NCBI GenBank assembly: GCA_900466475.1
Contig: UBMI01000032.1
Location: forward strand, 62,001 to 126,000
Reading direction: 5' to 3'
Length of the DNA: 64,000 bases
Origin: Hyphomicrobiales bacterium
GTDB taxonomy: Bacteria; Pseudomonadota; Alphaproteobacteria; Rhizobiales; Rhizobiaceae
Under the pieces are notes generated by a model. That model saw only the letters and a list, made by a program, of their open reading frames with translations, made no database searches and was not told the DNA's origin. The translations under genes were made by a program, and so were the position numbers. Within the stretch, counting starts at the first letter, position 1, and each line of letters starts with the position of its first letter. Positions 54,295 through 63,210 of the stretch are shown in pieces.

Positions 54295-55008
54295 TCAAAG
54301 CGGCGAGAAGAGATCGACGGCCTGCTGGCCGCGCGGCGGCTGCTGCACTTCCATCAGGCGGCCGCGGCCACCGTAGGAAATGCGGGCTTCGGCGATCTTG
54401 TCATAAGAGATCTGGTTGTCGGAATTGACGTCCTGCGGACGTACGATACCGGCGACGTTAAGGATGCGCAGTTCCTGATTCAGGCGCACTTCCTGCGAGC
54501 CGCTGATGACCAAGTTGCCGTTTTCGAGGATGCCGGTAACGACCGCCGCCACCAACAGGTTGAGCTTGTCGGTGCGCTCGATCTTGCCCTTGCCGTCCGT
54601 GCTCGTGTCGGAACCATAAGTCAGATCCGTCTTGGACTGTGGCGTCCAGCCGAAGACCTGCGCGTTGACGTCCCAGTTCATCCCGCTTGAATTCTTGCGG
54701 CTGCGGTTGGTCTCGTTGTCGAAGGAGCCCTTGTCGTTGATCTGGATATCGACCGTCAGGATATCGCCGACGTTGAGCGCGCGCGCATCCTTGAAGAGCG
54801 CGGCCTGCGAATCGCTCCACAACGAATAGCCCTGCGCAACCGCGCGCGGTTGCTTCGGATAAAGCGCCATCTGCGGCGTTTGGCCATAGGCAAGACCGCT
54901 GCCGATCGGGCTCATGGAAGGCGCGCGGCCGATCTCGTTGACTGCCGTGGATTGGCAGCCAGCAAGGAGGGCAACAGCGGCGATCACAGCCGGTAAACGC
55001 TTATTCAT
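54295..55008 (-). CDS. flgH: Flagellar L-ring lipoprotein FlgH
   Basis: A 237-residue outer-membrane lipoprotein. The signal peptide ends in the lipobox LLAGC (Cys near residue 18). The mature part has SLWSDSQAALFKDARALNVG, DILTVDIQINDKGSFDNETN and the C-terminal VAGIVRPQDVNSDNQISYDK, all typical. It forms the L ring around the rod in the outer membrane. It overlaps motE by four bases. Confidence 0.95.
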   Translation of the reverse strand: MNKRLPAVIAAVALLAGCQSTAVNEIGRAPSMSPIGSGLAYGQTPQMALYPKQPRAVAQGYSLWSDSQAALFKDARALNVGDILTVDIQINDKGSFDNETNRSRKNSSGMNWDVNAQVFGWTPQSKTDLTYGSDTSTDGKGKIERTDKLNLLVAAVVTGILENGNLVISGSQEVRLNQELRILNVAGIVRPQDVNSDNQISYDKIAEARISYGGRGRLMEVQQPPRGQQAVDLFSPL

Positions 55009-55544
55009 GAAGGATCCTTCGAGGTATTGGGATCAGATGCACTTGCGATGATGCTGGCGATGTTGGCAGCCTTGGTGGAATCCATCTCGTTCAGGATCAG
55101 GCTGGATTGGCGCGGCCCAAGCCGCATGATGACGGCTGCGGCCAGTTCCGGCTTGACGTCCTGCAGCTGAAGGGCTGCCGCATCCGGCTTCATCTTCTTA
55201 TAGATGTCCGTCAGGCCGGCCTCGGCCTGCTTGAGGAAATCGTCGCGCCGCTTCAGCCAGTCCTGGTATTCGGCCTTGCGCCTGTCCATTTCGGCAACGC
55301 GGCTGTCGATATCGGCGCGCAGCTTTTCGAGTTCCTGCTTCTGCAGGAGATAGCGCTGATCGCGAGCCGGATCGGCGATATTCGTGCAGAACTGCTTGAC
55401 CTCGTCCGTCGAGGTGATGTCGCCTGCCGGCGCCACTTCCTGAGCGAAGGCGCCGGGAATGGAAAGTAGTACGAGGCCCGCGGCCGGCAAGGACAGCCGG
55501 CGCAACAGCTGGACGACCGGATTCTCGCTCTTGATCTTGATCAT
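55005..55544 (-). CDS. motE: MotE family periplasmic chaperone of MotC
   Basis: A 179-residue protein. The signal peptide is RLSLPAAGLVLLSIPGAFAQ. A coiled coil follows (LEKLRADIDSRVAEMDRRKA, EYQDWLKRRDDFLKQAEAGL), then a C-terminal MgtE-N-like segment AAVIMRLGPRQSSLILNEMD. In Sinorhizobium meliloti MotE is a disulfide-linked periplasmic chaperone that stabilises MotC. The mature protein here has few Cys; one is seen in KQFCTNI. It lies between flgI and flgH with overlapping starts and stops. Confidence 0.88.
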   Translation of the reverse strand: MIKIKSENPVVQLLRRLSLPAAGLVLLSIPGAFAQEVAPAGDITSTDEVKQFCTNIADPARDQRYLLQKQELEKLRADIDSRVAEMDRRKAEYQDWLKRRDDFLKQAEAGLTDIYKKMKPDAAALQLQDVKPELAAAVIMRLGPRQSSLILNEMDSTKAANIASIIASASDPNTSKDPS

Positions 55545-56662
55545 TGCAGCACAAGCTCCGCTTGCAGGGCGCCTGCAGACTTGATGCCCTGGAGAATGGC
55601 GATGATGCCATCCGGTTTGACGCCGATATTGTTGAGACCGGCAACGAGGGTGCGCAGGTCAGGACCGTCGATGATCGCAACCCGGCCGCCCGTTTTCTGG
55701 GCCTGGATATCCGTCTGCGGCTGGACGGCCGTCTCGCCGCGAGAAAACGGCTCCGGCTGGATGATCTGCGGCGTTTCGGTCACCTGCACGGTCAAAGTTC
55801 CATAGCTGACGGCGACCGGCGAGACGCGGACATCCGAGCCGATGACGATCGTGCCGGTGCGTTCGTTGATGACGACCTTGGCCGGCGTGTCAGTTTCGAC
55901 CACGAGATTTTCGATATCGGCCATCAAGCGCGTGAGGTCTGCCTCACGCGGCTTCTCGATGACGACTTCCTGTGAATCCTTGGCTTCCGCGACCGGGCCG
56001 CCGAAGCGGGCCTTGGCATAACCATTGACGATATCGGCGATGCGGATCGCGGTGGAGAAGTCGGGGTTGCGCAGCTGCAGGACCAGATTGACCGAATCCT
56101 TGAAGCGGGATGGCAGCTCGCGTTCGATGATGGCACCGCCTGGCACGCGGCCGGCCGTCGTCACACCTTCGGTCACGGTCGCCGCCTGTCCCTGGGCCTG
56201 GAAGCCGTTGACGATGGCTGCACCCTGAGCGACGGCATAGATCTGGCCGTCGGCGCCTGAGAGCGACGTCATGACGAGCGTACCGCCGCGCAGCGACGTC
56301 GCGTCGCCGAGCGAGCTGACCGTCACGTCGATCCGGCTGCCGGGGCTTGCGAAAGGCGGCAGGTTGGCAGTGACCATGACAGCCGCCGTATTCTTGGCAT
56401 TCGACTGGCTGCCCTGGGTGGAAATGCCGAGGTTCTGTAGCATCGCGCGCATGGACTGCTCGGTAAAGGGCGAAGCACGGAAGCCGTCGCCTGTACCCTG
56501 CAGACCAACGATAAGGCCGTAACCGATAAGCTGGTTGTCACGGCCGGCCTGCAGCGAGGCAATATCCTTGATGCGGGACGTCAACGCCCAGGCGGGCGCG
56601 ACATCGGTCAGGCTCATCGCCAGAACCGCAACCAGGCTCAGAATACGAAAGAAGAAACTCAT
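55541..56662 (-). CDS. flgI: Flagellar P-ring protein FlgI
   Basis: A 373-residue secreted protein that builds the peptidoglycan-layer ring. The signal peptide is FRILSLVAVLAMSLTDVAPA. The mature start SRIKDIASLQAGRDNQLIGY leads to GLIVGLQGTGDGFRASPFTE, a family signature. The C-terminal LRTLVAGLNNIGVKPDGIIA is also conserved, followed by ILQGIKSAGALQAELVL. It overlaps motE and flgA by four bases on each side, so all three are translationally coupled. Confidence 0.96.
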   Translation of the reverse strand: MSFFFRILSLVAVLAMSLTDVAPAWALTSRIKDIASLQAGRDNQLIGYGLIVGLQGTGDGFRASPFTEQSMRAMLQNLGISTQGSQSNAKNTAAVMVTANLPPFASPGSRIDVTVSSLGDATSLRGGTLVMTSLSGADGQIYAVAQGAAIVNGFQAQGQAATVTEGVTTAGRVPGGAIIERELPSRFKDSVNLVLQLRNPDFSTAIRIADIVNGYAKARFGGPVAEAKDSQEVVIEKPREADLTRLMADIENLVVETDTPAKVVINERTGTIVIGSDVRVSPVAVSYGTLTVQVTETPQIIQPEPFSRGETAVQPQTDIQAQKTGGRVAIIDGPDLRTLVAGLNNIGVKPDGIIAILQGIKSAGALQAELVLQ

Positions 56663-57141
56663 TTTGCCCTCACATGGACCGTACCATCGGCGAGCACGGT
56701 GCCGCTGACGATGACGCCGGAGTCCATATTGCGTGCACGGATCATCTGGCCGGTCGCACCATCTTCAAGGGGCGAACCGGCAGCGGAAATGGTCATCTGG
56801 CCGAGCTGGAAGACCAGGCGGATGTTGGAACCGCGCGTCACGGTATAGGGTTCGCGCAGGGCGGAGATCGAAATCGTCCGGCCCGGCAGGAGCGTCCGCT
56901 TGGAAACGAACCCCTCGACCTGGGAAATGGACTTTGCGTAGTCTCCGGCGAGGTTGGGATTGGTGACCTCGACTTCCTGAAGCTGAGAGTTCGAAATCGT
57001 GTCGCCGGGGTAAATGATCGTCGTCGGGACGACGGCATAACCCATGCCGGCATCCGCTGCGACCGGCACGAACATGCCGGCGATTGCGATCGTGGCCGCA
57101 GCCACCCATCCCTGGACGTATCCTGCCCGGCGAAACATCAT
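56659..57141 (-). CDS. flgA: Flagellar P-ring assembly chaperone FlgA
   Basis: A 160-residue periplasmic protein. The signal peptide (WVAAATIAIAGMFVPVAADA) is followed by a SAF/FlgA domain with VVPTTIIYPGDTISNSQLQE, RTLLPGRTISISALREPYTV and VRGSNIRLVFQLGQMTISA-like strands, ending DGTVHVRAK. It helps FlgI assemble into the P ring, and the gene overlaps flgI. It lies 15 bases after flgG. Confidence 0.93.
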   Translation of the reverse strand: MMFRRAGYVQGWVAAATIAIAGMFVPVAADAGMGYAVVPTTIIYPGDTISNSQLQEVEVTNPNLAGDYAKSISQVEGFVSKRTLLPGRTISISALREPYTVTRGSNIRLVFQLGQMTISAAGSPLEDGATGQMIRARNMDSGVIVSGTVLADGTVHVRAK

Positions 57142-57156
57142 GTTCGGCCCTTCCTC

Positions 57157-57945
57157 TTACTTCAGGTTCTTGCTGACGATGGATGCCATTTCGTCAGCGG
57201 TGGTGATCACCTTGGAGTTCATTTCATAGGCGCGCTGGGCCGAGATCAGTTCGGTGATTTCTTTCACCGGGTCGACGTTCGACGATTCGAGGTAGCCCTG
57301 CTTGAGGTAGCCCATGTTGTCTTCATCGGGATTGCCGATGACGGCATCGCCGGATGCCGGGGTTTCCTGGAAGAGGTTGTCTCCGATCGGCTTCAGGCCG
57401 GCCTCGTTGACGAAGTCGGCAAGCGTGATCTGACCGAGCGTCGTCGGATCGGTCTGGCCGGGCAGCTTGGCGGTCACTTCGCCAGAGCGGCTGATCGTCA
57501 GTTCGGTGGAACCCTGCGGGATGGTGATGCCCGGGATGACCTCATAACCGTCGATGTTGACCAACTGGCCCTGGTCGTTCTTGTTCAGCGCACCGGCGCG
57601 GGAATAAAGCGTCGTGCCATCGGTCGACTGGATCTGGAAGAAACCCTTACCGACGATTGCGACGTCGAGGTCGTTACCGGTCTGGGTCAGCTCACCCTGG
57701 AGATGCAGATTGCGAACGGCAGAGGTCTGAACGCCGAGGCCGATATTGGCACCTTCCGGCACGATGGCCTGGTTGGCTCGGTTGGCGACACCCTTGGCGC
57801 GCTCCGTCTGGTAGAGAAGGTCGGTGAATTCTGCGCGGGCGCGCTTGAAACCGGTCGTATTGATGTTCGCGATGTTGTTCGCGATGACTTCCAGGTTGGT
57901 CTGCTGGGCATCCATGCCCGTTGCTGCGATGGCGAGCGCTCTCAT
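57157..57945 (-). CDS. flgG: Distal rod protein FlgG
   Basis: A 262-residue rod protein. The N-terminal signature is ALAIAATGMDAQQTNLEVIA then NNIANINTTGFKRARAEFTD. The C-terminal signature is LESSNVDPVKEITELISAQR then AYEMNSKVITTADEMASI. It forms the distal part of the flagellar rod, joining FlgF to the hook. It lies 19 bases after fliE within the flgB operon. Confidence 0.96.
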   Translation of the reverse strand: MRALAIAATGMDAQQTNLEVIANNIANINTTGFKRARAEFTDLLYQTERAKGVANRANQAIVPEGANIGLGVQTSAVRNLHLQGELTQTGNDLDVAIVGKGFFQIQSTDGTTLYSRAGALNKNDQGQLVNIDGYEVIPGITIPQGSTELTISRSGEVTAKLPGQTDPTTLGQITLADFVNEAGLKPIGDNLFQETPASGDAVIGNPDEDNMGYLKQGYLESSNVDPVKEITELISAQRAYEMNSKVITTADEMASIVSKNLK

Positions 57946-57964
57946 GTGTTCGTCCTCAAATCAG

Positions 57965-58306
57965 TTACATCTGCATCTTGGTGACTTCGAGGAAGGCCGA
58001 AACGACCTTGTCGCGAATGGCGATTGCAGTCTGAAGGGTCTGCTCCGCCTGCAGCATCGAATCGACGACTTCGCGCGTGGAAGCCGTGCCCTTGATGCCG
58101 GCGAAGGACATGTTTTCCGCACCCTTCAGGCTGCTGACGGCTTGGGTCGCCATGTTGCCCATAACGGAAGCAAAGCTCAGGCCGCCGGATGCACCAGCCG
58201 CAGCAGACGAGGCCGCAGTCGTGGAGGAGGCAGAATTTTCGGTATCGATGGCGCCGAGGGCGCGGGTCATCGAAAGATTGCTGACATTCTGTACGCTGCT
58301 GATCAT
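57965..58306 (-). CDS. fliE: Rod-to-MS-ring connecting protein FliE
   Basis: A 113-residue protein with the family C-terminal half: FASVMGNMATQAVSSLKGAE, then STREVVDSMLQAEQTLQTAI and IRDKVVSAFLEVTKMQM. It links the MS ring to the proximal rod and is exported first through the type III gate. The ATG overlaps the flgC stop (TAATG). Confidence 0.95.
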   Translation of the reverse strand: MISSVQNVSNLSMTRALGAIDTENSASSTTAASSAAAGASGGLSFASVMGNMATQAVSSLKGAENMSFAGIKGTASTREVVDSMLQAEQTLQTAIAIRDKVVSAFLEVTKMQM

Positions 58307-58725
58307 TATTGTCCGCTCTTCAGGAGATCGATCGTCGAGGAGATAAGGTCGCGAGTCTGCTTGATCGTCTGCAGATTGGCGTCATACGAGCGGTTGGCTT
58401 CACGCATGTCGGCCATCTCGATGAGGATATTGACGTTCGGCATCTTGACGATGCCCTTGTCATCCGCAGCAGGGTTGCTCGGGTCGTATTCCTTGGTGAA
58501 ATCGCCTTCGTCGGTCCCGATCTTCTTGACGTTGACAGTCTCGACGCCGCTGGTGCGATCGAGCTGCTGGCCGAAGGTGATCGTCTTGCGGCGATAGGGA
58601 TCGGCACCCGGCGTGTCGCCGGTCGAACGGGCGTTGGCGATGTTTTCCGAGACGATACGCAGACGTGTCGACTGCGATTCGAGCCCGGAGCCTGCGATTT
58701 TCATTGCTGCTGAAAGCGGATCCAT
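58306..58725 (-). CDS. flgC: Proximal rod protein FlgC
   Basis: A 139-residue rod protein. The N-terminal signature is AMKIAGSGLESQSTRLRIVS then ENIANARSTGDTPGADPYRR. The C-terminal motif is MPNVNILIEMADMREANRSY then DANLQTIKQTRDLISSTIDL. It follows flgB by four bases and overlaps fliE by one. Confidence 0.95.
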   Translation of the reverse strand: MDPLSAAMKIAGSGLESQSTRLRIVSENIANARSTGDTPGADPYRRKTITFGQQLDRTSGVETVNVKKIGTDEGDFTKEYDPSNPAADDKGIVKMPNVNILIEMADMREANRSYDANLQTIKQTRDLISSTIDLLKSGQ

Positions 58726-58729
58726 CCGT

Positions 58730-59122
58730 CTACTTCCTTACCGTCATCAACATCATTCGATGAAAGGAACTGACGAGCGAGGTGTTCAGGTCATACTGAC
58801 GCTTGATCTCGCCCGACTTGGAGAGTTCTTCGGCGATACCAACGGTGTTGCCGGATTCCTGGACACCGATTTCCTGATCGAGCGCGGCGTCCTTGACGTC
58901 GATATCGCCGCTCGTGCTGAAATCGTTGCCGCTCAGATGCATCGGATTGGTGCGCGCCATGGTCACGTCCGACTGGTCGAGCACGGCCTGGAAAGGCGTC
59001 ACATCCTTTGCACGAAACTTCGGCGTGTTTGCATTCGCGATGTTGCCGGCAACAACCTCCTGACGGATCGTCAGCCATTCCGCCTGCTTTGAAGCCAAGT
59101 CGAAAAGTTGAATCGGTTGCAT
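58730..59122 (-). CDS. flgB: Proximal rod protein FlgB
   Basis: A 130-residue rod protein and the first gene of the ten-gene flgB-fliP operon. The motif VVAGNIANANTPKFRAKDVT (about 25-44) is followed by DFSTSGDIDVKDAALDQEIG-like sequence, and the C-terminal QYDLNTSLVSSFHRMMLMTV is also typical. A 270-base gap upstream should contain the operon promoter; no gene is visible there. Confidence 0.94.
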   Translation of the reverse strand: MQPIQLFDLASKQAEWLTIRQEVVAGNIANANTPKFRAKDVTPFQAVLDQSDVTMARTNPMHLSGNDFSTSGDIDVKDAALDQEIGVQESGNTVGIAEELSKSGEIKRQYDLNTSLVSSFHRMMLMTVRK

Positions 59123-59392
59123 GAGAACTCTCCGTTTTTACTAGGCCGAACCTAGGGCGGTAATCTTGCGTGGGACTTACGGTAAATGCAGGATTTGCAG
59201 GCCATTGCTCGAGGTTACTTGCAGACATCGACCAACCGTCGCCCGACCGTTTCTCCGACACGGGCCTGCAGCGTTTCACCTTTTGTCTGAACTGAAGCGT
59301 GTCACGATCCTCAGGGTTCGCCACCAACACTTCAGGCCTTGATTTCGCACGTCTTTGTCGCAGAACCGCTGCCCGGTTTTGCGCGGCATGCT
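59123..59392. other. 270-base gap upstream of the flgB operon
   Basis: I see no coding frame on either strand with support. The region probably carries the promoter of flgB-flgC-fliE-flgG-flgA-flgI-motE-flgH-fliL-fliP. No strong dyad stands out. Confidence 0.55.
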
Positions 59393-59935
59393 TTAGTTGT
59401 TCTGGTAGATCTCACCCTTGGAGGTAACGATCACCCACTTGCCATCGCGCTGTTCCAATGTGGCAAGGCGGCTTTCGTCAGGCAGGATCGAGCCGACGCG
59501 CACGACATACATGCCGGAGGAATCCTCGATGAGGGCCCGGCCGTTGGCCACGTGCAGCAAACGGAAAGAACCCTTGCCGGGGAAAGGCTGGTCCTCCATC
59601 AAGGCGTCGCCGTTGCGCTCCTTGCCGAGCTCGGAAACGGTTGCCGTCGTCAAATTGTCGATTGGCGGGACTTTCTTGCCCTCATCGTTCTTGTTGACCA
59701 TGGCGAGCGGCGACACGCTGAAGACGTTGCGCGCCGGCCAGTCCGGCAAATCGCGGGAGGCATTGCTGTCGGCGACGTTGATGCCGAACTTGTCCTCGTT
59801 GAAGAAGACGTACCAAGGGAAGAAGGCGGACGCACCGGCAAGTGCCAGACCCAAAAAGGTCAGCGCGCGATCGAGCAGCACGCCTTTGTTGCGCTCTTTC
59901 AGTGCGGCTATCCGTTCGTCTTCGAAATCGGCCAT
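59393..59935 (-). CDS. Unnamed single-pass flagellar-cluster protein with a PilP-like C-terminus
   Basis: A 180-residue protein. A basic cytoplasmic start leads to one TM helix (LTFLGLALAGASAFFPWYVF, about 26-45). The periplasmic region is Asp/Asn/Ser-rich, and the final 45 residues (LIEDSSGMYVVRVGSILPDE, then RLATLEQRDGKWVIVTSKGE) show the small beta-sandwich pattern of PilP/PulC domains, which couple inner- and outer-membrane parts in other machines. It lies two bases after fliI, which it follows in the operon. I know no experimentally defined function. Confidence 0.6.
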   Translation of the reverse strand: MADFEDERIAALKERNKGVLLDRALTFLGLALAGASAFFPWYVFFNEDKFGINVADSNASRDLPDWPARNVFSVSPLAMVNKNDEGKKVPPIDNLTTATVSELGKERNGDALMEDQPFPGKGSFRLLHVANGRALIEDSSGMYVVRVGSILPDESRLATLEQRDGKWVIVTSKGEIYQNN

Positions 59936-59937
59936 GA

Positions 59938-61338
59938 TCAGGCCCTCCTTTGAATAGGCGCACTCGGAGTGGGCACGCCGGCGGCGGCCTTCAGAGCACC
60001 GGCAAGATCCGCAAAGGCATCGAGCGATTCTCGGTCTCCGGGAGACTGTTTCAGGACGTCATAGATGATCGGCACCTGCCTGACCGCCATGTCGAGATCG
60101 GCATCAGCGCCCGGGCGGTAGCCGCCGATAAGGCGCAGGTCGCGCGTTTCCTCAAAGCGGTGGATCAGCACCTTGAGGCGCGAAACCAGCTTCTCCTGAT
60201 CCGGGGTCCAGGCCTTGCGGGCAAGACGCGAGATGGATGCAAGCGGATCGATCGGCGGGTAGCGCCCCTCCTCCGCCAGGCTTCGCTGCAGAACGATATG
60301 ACCATCCAGAATACCGCGCGTGGAGTCGGCGATCGGATCGTTATGATTGTCGCCATCGACAAGGATGGAAATGATCGCGGTGATGGTGCCCGCACCTTCC
60401 GCACCGGGACCGGCGCGCTCCAGAAGGCGCGGCAGCTCGGTAAAGACGGAGGCCGGATAGCCGCGCGCAATCGGCGGCTCACCGGAGGCGGTCGCGACTT
60501 CGCGGATTGCATGGGCAAAACGCGTAACACTGTCGACGATGAAGAGGACGTTTTCACCCTTGTCTCGGAAGTGCTCGGCGATGGTTACGGCCGTCAGCGG
60601 CGCCATCTTGCGCAGCATCGGGCTCTCGTCACTGGTGGCAACGACCGCAATCGCCTTCTTCATGTCGCTGCCGAGCGTATCCTCGATGAATTCGCGGACT
60701 TCACGACCACGTTCGCCGACCAGCGCGATCACCACCTTGTCGAAAGCGTCGGCACGAGCCAGCATCGACAGCAGTGTCGATTTGCCGACGCCGGAGCCGG
60801 CGAAGATGCCGAGACGCTGGCCGAGGCAGAGCGGCGAGAAAATATCGATCGCGCGCACGCCGGTCTTGAACCCTTTTTCGACGCGCTGGCGCGTCATCGA
60901 AGGCGGCGCAGTATTCGAGATCGACCGGCGGTCCAGGCCTTCGGTGATCGGGCCGAGCCCGTCGATCGGCTCGCAGAGGGAATTGATGGTGCGACCACAC
61001 CAGCTGTCCGACGGGGAGATGCGGAAGGCACCCTTGCGGATGACAACGTCATGGATGCCGATCGGCTCGCCCGGTTCGATCGGGCAGACATAGATCAGAT
61101 CCGGCTCTACCCGGACAACTTCGCCGAGATGTATGCCCGTCGCGGATTTATGGGCGACGAACTCCCCAAGACGCACATATCTCGAAAGGCCGCGCACGGT
61201 ATAATGACCGGCTGCGATCGTATGAACGCGGCCACCATGCGTCACCGAGAATTCTGGCGAGGCATAGCGTTCTGCAAGGGCGCCGAGATGCGTCAGCTTC
61301 GGCGAGAGTGCGTCTTCGGTCAACAGCGTGGTGTTCAT
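59938..61338 (-). CDS. fliI: Flagellum-specific export ATPase FliI
   Basis: A 466-residue F1-beta-like ATPase that powers release of substrates from chaperones at the export gate. Walker A is GSGVGKST at 181-188, Walker B in NVLFIVDSVTRFA near 265-277, and the family motif LLERAGPGAEGAGTITAIIS around 305-325. The N-terminal domain carries IGIHDVVIRKGAFRISPS-like rotor-contact sequence. It lies between flgF (15 bases) and the unnamed envelope gene. Confidence 0.96.
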   Translation of the reverse strand: MNTTLLTEDALSPKLTHLGALAERYASPEFSVTHGGRVHTIAAGHYTVRGLSRYVRLGEFVAHKSATGIHLGEVVRVEPDLIYVCPIEPGEPIGIHDVVIRKGAFRISPSDSWCGRTINSLCEPIDGLGPITEGLDRRSISNTAPPSMTRQRVEKGFKTGVRAIDIFSPLCLGQRLGIFAGSGVGKSTLLSMLARADAFDKVVIALVGERGREVREFIEDTLGSDMKKAIAVVATSDESPMLRKMAPLTAVTIAEHFRDKGENVLFIVDSVTRFAHAIREVATASGEPPIARGYPASVFTELPRLLERAGPGAEGAGTITAIISILVDGDNHNDPIADSTRGILDGHIVLQRSLAEEGRYPPIDPLASISRLARKAWTPDQEKLVSRLKVLIHRFEETRDLRLIGGYRPGADADLDMAVRQVPIIYDVLKQSPGDRESLDAFADLAGALKAAAGVPTPSAPIQRRA

Positions 61339-61353
61339 GCTTCACGCCCTGCC

Positions 61354-62088
61354 TTAGCGGCTGCCGCCCAGCGTCTGAACCGCTTCCTTGAAGGAATCTT
61401 CGCTGTCGCGCATCAGGGACGAGACGCTTTCAAAAGCGCGGTTCACTTCGATCAACTGCGTCATCTCATGCATCGCATTGACGTTGGAATTCTCGAGGTA
61501 GCCCTGCTCGACACCGACATCGAAGCGATCGACGACGGCACGCGGCTGCTCTGTTGTCATGACGCCGCTATTTTCGTAGCGCAGGAAACCCTTGTTGAGA
61601 TCCGCTTCGAAGAGGCCAAGCGAACCGACCTGGCGGTCGTTCTGGTAGATGATGCCGTCGGTGCCGACCTTCGGTTCGCCGCCGGCTGTGTTGAGGACGA
61701 TGGGCGCACCACCCGCATCGAGAACCGGGTAGCCGCGGGTGGAAACCAGTTCGCCGGTATCGCGCATCGTGAAGCGGCCGTCCCTTGTCAGAACGCGGCC
61801 CGCCGGTGTGTCGAGAGAGAACCAGGCATCGCCCTTGATGGCGAAATCGAGCATGTTGCCGGTGTGCTGCATCTCACCATGGGAAGTGTCCATGTAGTCG
61901 TTGCCCTGGGAGACGAAGGCGACCTTGGTGTTCGTCTTGTTCTCGTTGTTCGCCATCATTTCGTCGAACTTTACCTCGGTGCCGCGAAAACCGGTCGTGT
62001 TCACGTTGGCCATATTGTCGGCGATCGTCGTCAGGCGTTTTTCGAGAGCCATCTGCGACGACAGGGAAACGTAAAGACCGGATTGCAT
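61354..62088 (-). CDS. flgF: Proximal rod protein FlgF
   Basis: A 244-residue rod protein. The N-terminal signature is SGLYVSLSSQMALEKRLTTI then ADNMANVNTTGFRGTEVKFD, and the C-terminal QGYLENSNVNAMHEMTQLIE, then VNRAFESVSSLMRDSEDSFK. The frame is open upstream to 62268, but ATG 62088 has GGAG 7-9 bases before it and gives the family N-terminus. It is divergent from motA with a 249-base gap. First gene of flgF-fliI and the unnamed gene. Confidence 0.93.
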   Translation of the reverse strand: MQSGLYVSLSSQMALEKRLTTIADNMANVNTTGFRGTEVKFDEMMANNENKTNTKVAFVSQGNDYMDTSHGEMQHTGNMLDFAIKGDAWFSLDTPAGRVLTRDGRFTMRDTGELVSTRGYPVLDAGGAPIVLNTAGGEPKVGTDGIIYQNDRQVGSLGLFEADLNKGFLRYENSGVMTTEQPRAVVDRFDVGVEQGYLENSNVNAMHEMTQLIEVNRAFESVSSLMRDSEDSFKEAVQTLGGSR

Positions 62089-62337
62089 GTCGGTAAGCTC
62101 CACATTGGCGATAAACGGGACGAAACACCTGGCTCCTTTTCGTTCGGCCACGGGTTCCGCTGAGCGGCATCTCAGACATGGGCGCGCATAGGCCCACTCG
62201 TCACGTTCAATATGAAGGCAAATCCTTGCGCGAAACTGGCAGCGCAAATGCATACGCCAAAACGGCATTCATCAGCCTCACGCAAGGCACAAATCCTATC
62301 CGTCGCAAAGAAAAGCAACGTTCAGATTGGGCTGACG
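62089..62337. other. Divergent control region between flgF and motA
   Basis: A 249-base region without a supported gene. It should hold the promoters for flgF-fliI on the minus strand and motA-fliM on the plus strand. Confidence 0.55.
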
Positions 62338-63210
62338 ATGAATATTATTATCGGATTTGTAGTTGTCTGCGGCTGTATCGTCGGTAGCTTCATGGCCATG
62401 GGTGGCGAAGTCGATGCTCTTTTTCAGCCCTTCGAATTCCTGATCATCGGCGGCGCCGGCCTCGGCAGCTTCATCATGGCGAACCCCATGAAGGTGGTGA
62501 AGGACTCCGGCAAGGCGCTCGGCGAAGCCTTCAAGCACTCCGTTCCCAAGGAGCGCAACTATCTCGACACGCTCGGTGTGCTCTATTCGCTGATGCGCGA
62601 CCTGCGTACGAAATCGCGCAACGAAATCGAAGCGCATATCGACAATCCGGCTGAATCGACGATCTTCCAGCAGGCTCCGACAGTTCTGAAGAACAAGGAA
62701 CTGACGGCCTTCATCTGCGACTACGTGCGCCTGATCATCATCGGCAATGCCCGCTCCCACGAGATCGAGGCGCTGATGGACGAAGAAATCAACACCATCC
62801 TTCATGACAAGATGAAGCCTTACCACGCGATCCAGATCATGGGCGATTCGTTCCCCGCCATCGGTATCGTCGCGGCGGTTCTCGGCGTCATCAAGGCCAT
62901 GGCGCATATCAATGACTCGCCGGAAGTGCTCGGTCACCTCATCGGTTCGGCACTCGTCGGCACATTCCTCGGCATTCTGCTTTCCTACTGCGTCTGCTCC
63001 CCGCTGGTCTCCCAGATCAAGGTCGTCCGCTCCAAGCAGCACCGCCTCTACGTTGTCGTCAAGCAGACCCTGCTTGCCTACATGAACGGCTCGGTGCCGC
63101 AGGTCGCCCTCGAATACGGCCGCAAGACGATCTCGGCGTATGAACGCCCGTCGATCGACGCAGTGGAACAGGAAATGATGAACCCAGGTGGCGAAAACAA
63201 GGCAGCTTAA
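62338..63210 (+). CDS. motA: Flagellar stator protein MotA
   Basis: A 290-residue inner-membrane stator subunit with four TM helices. TM1 is IIIGFVVVCGCIVGSFMAMG; the large cytoplasmic loop (about 65-180) includes SVPKERNYLDTLGVLYSLMR. TM3 carries PAIGIVAAVLGVIKAM and TM4 GSALVGTFLGILLSYCVCSP, including the conserved prolines near the proton path. The frame is open upstream, but ATG 62338 gives the family N-terminus; the ribosome binding site is weak. The partner motB is encoded 17 kb away at 44009. fliM begins directly after the stop codon. Confidence 0.96.
   Translation: MNIIIGFVVVCGCIVGSFMAMGGEVDALFQPFEFLIIGGAGLGSFIMANPMKVVKDSGKALGEAFKHSVPKERNYLDTLGVLYSLMRDLRTKSRNEIEAHIDNPAESTIFQQAPTVLKNKELTAFICDYVRLIIIGNARSHEIEALMDEEINTILHDKMKPYHAIQIMGDSFPAIGIVAAVLGVIKAMAHINDSPEVLGHLIGSALVGTFLGILLSYCVCSPLVSQIKVVRSKQHRLYVVVKQTLLAYMNGSVPQVALEYGRKTISAYERPSIDAVEQEMMNPGGENKAA

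Noticed and set aside
59950..62163. 737-codon open frame on the plus strand
   Set aside because: Antisense shadow of fliI and flgF; composition is unlike a folded protein and no family motif is seen.
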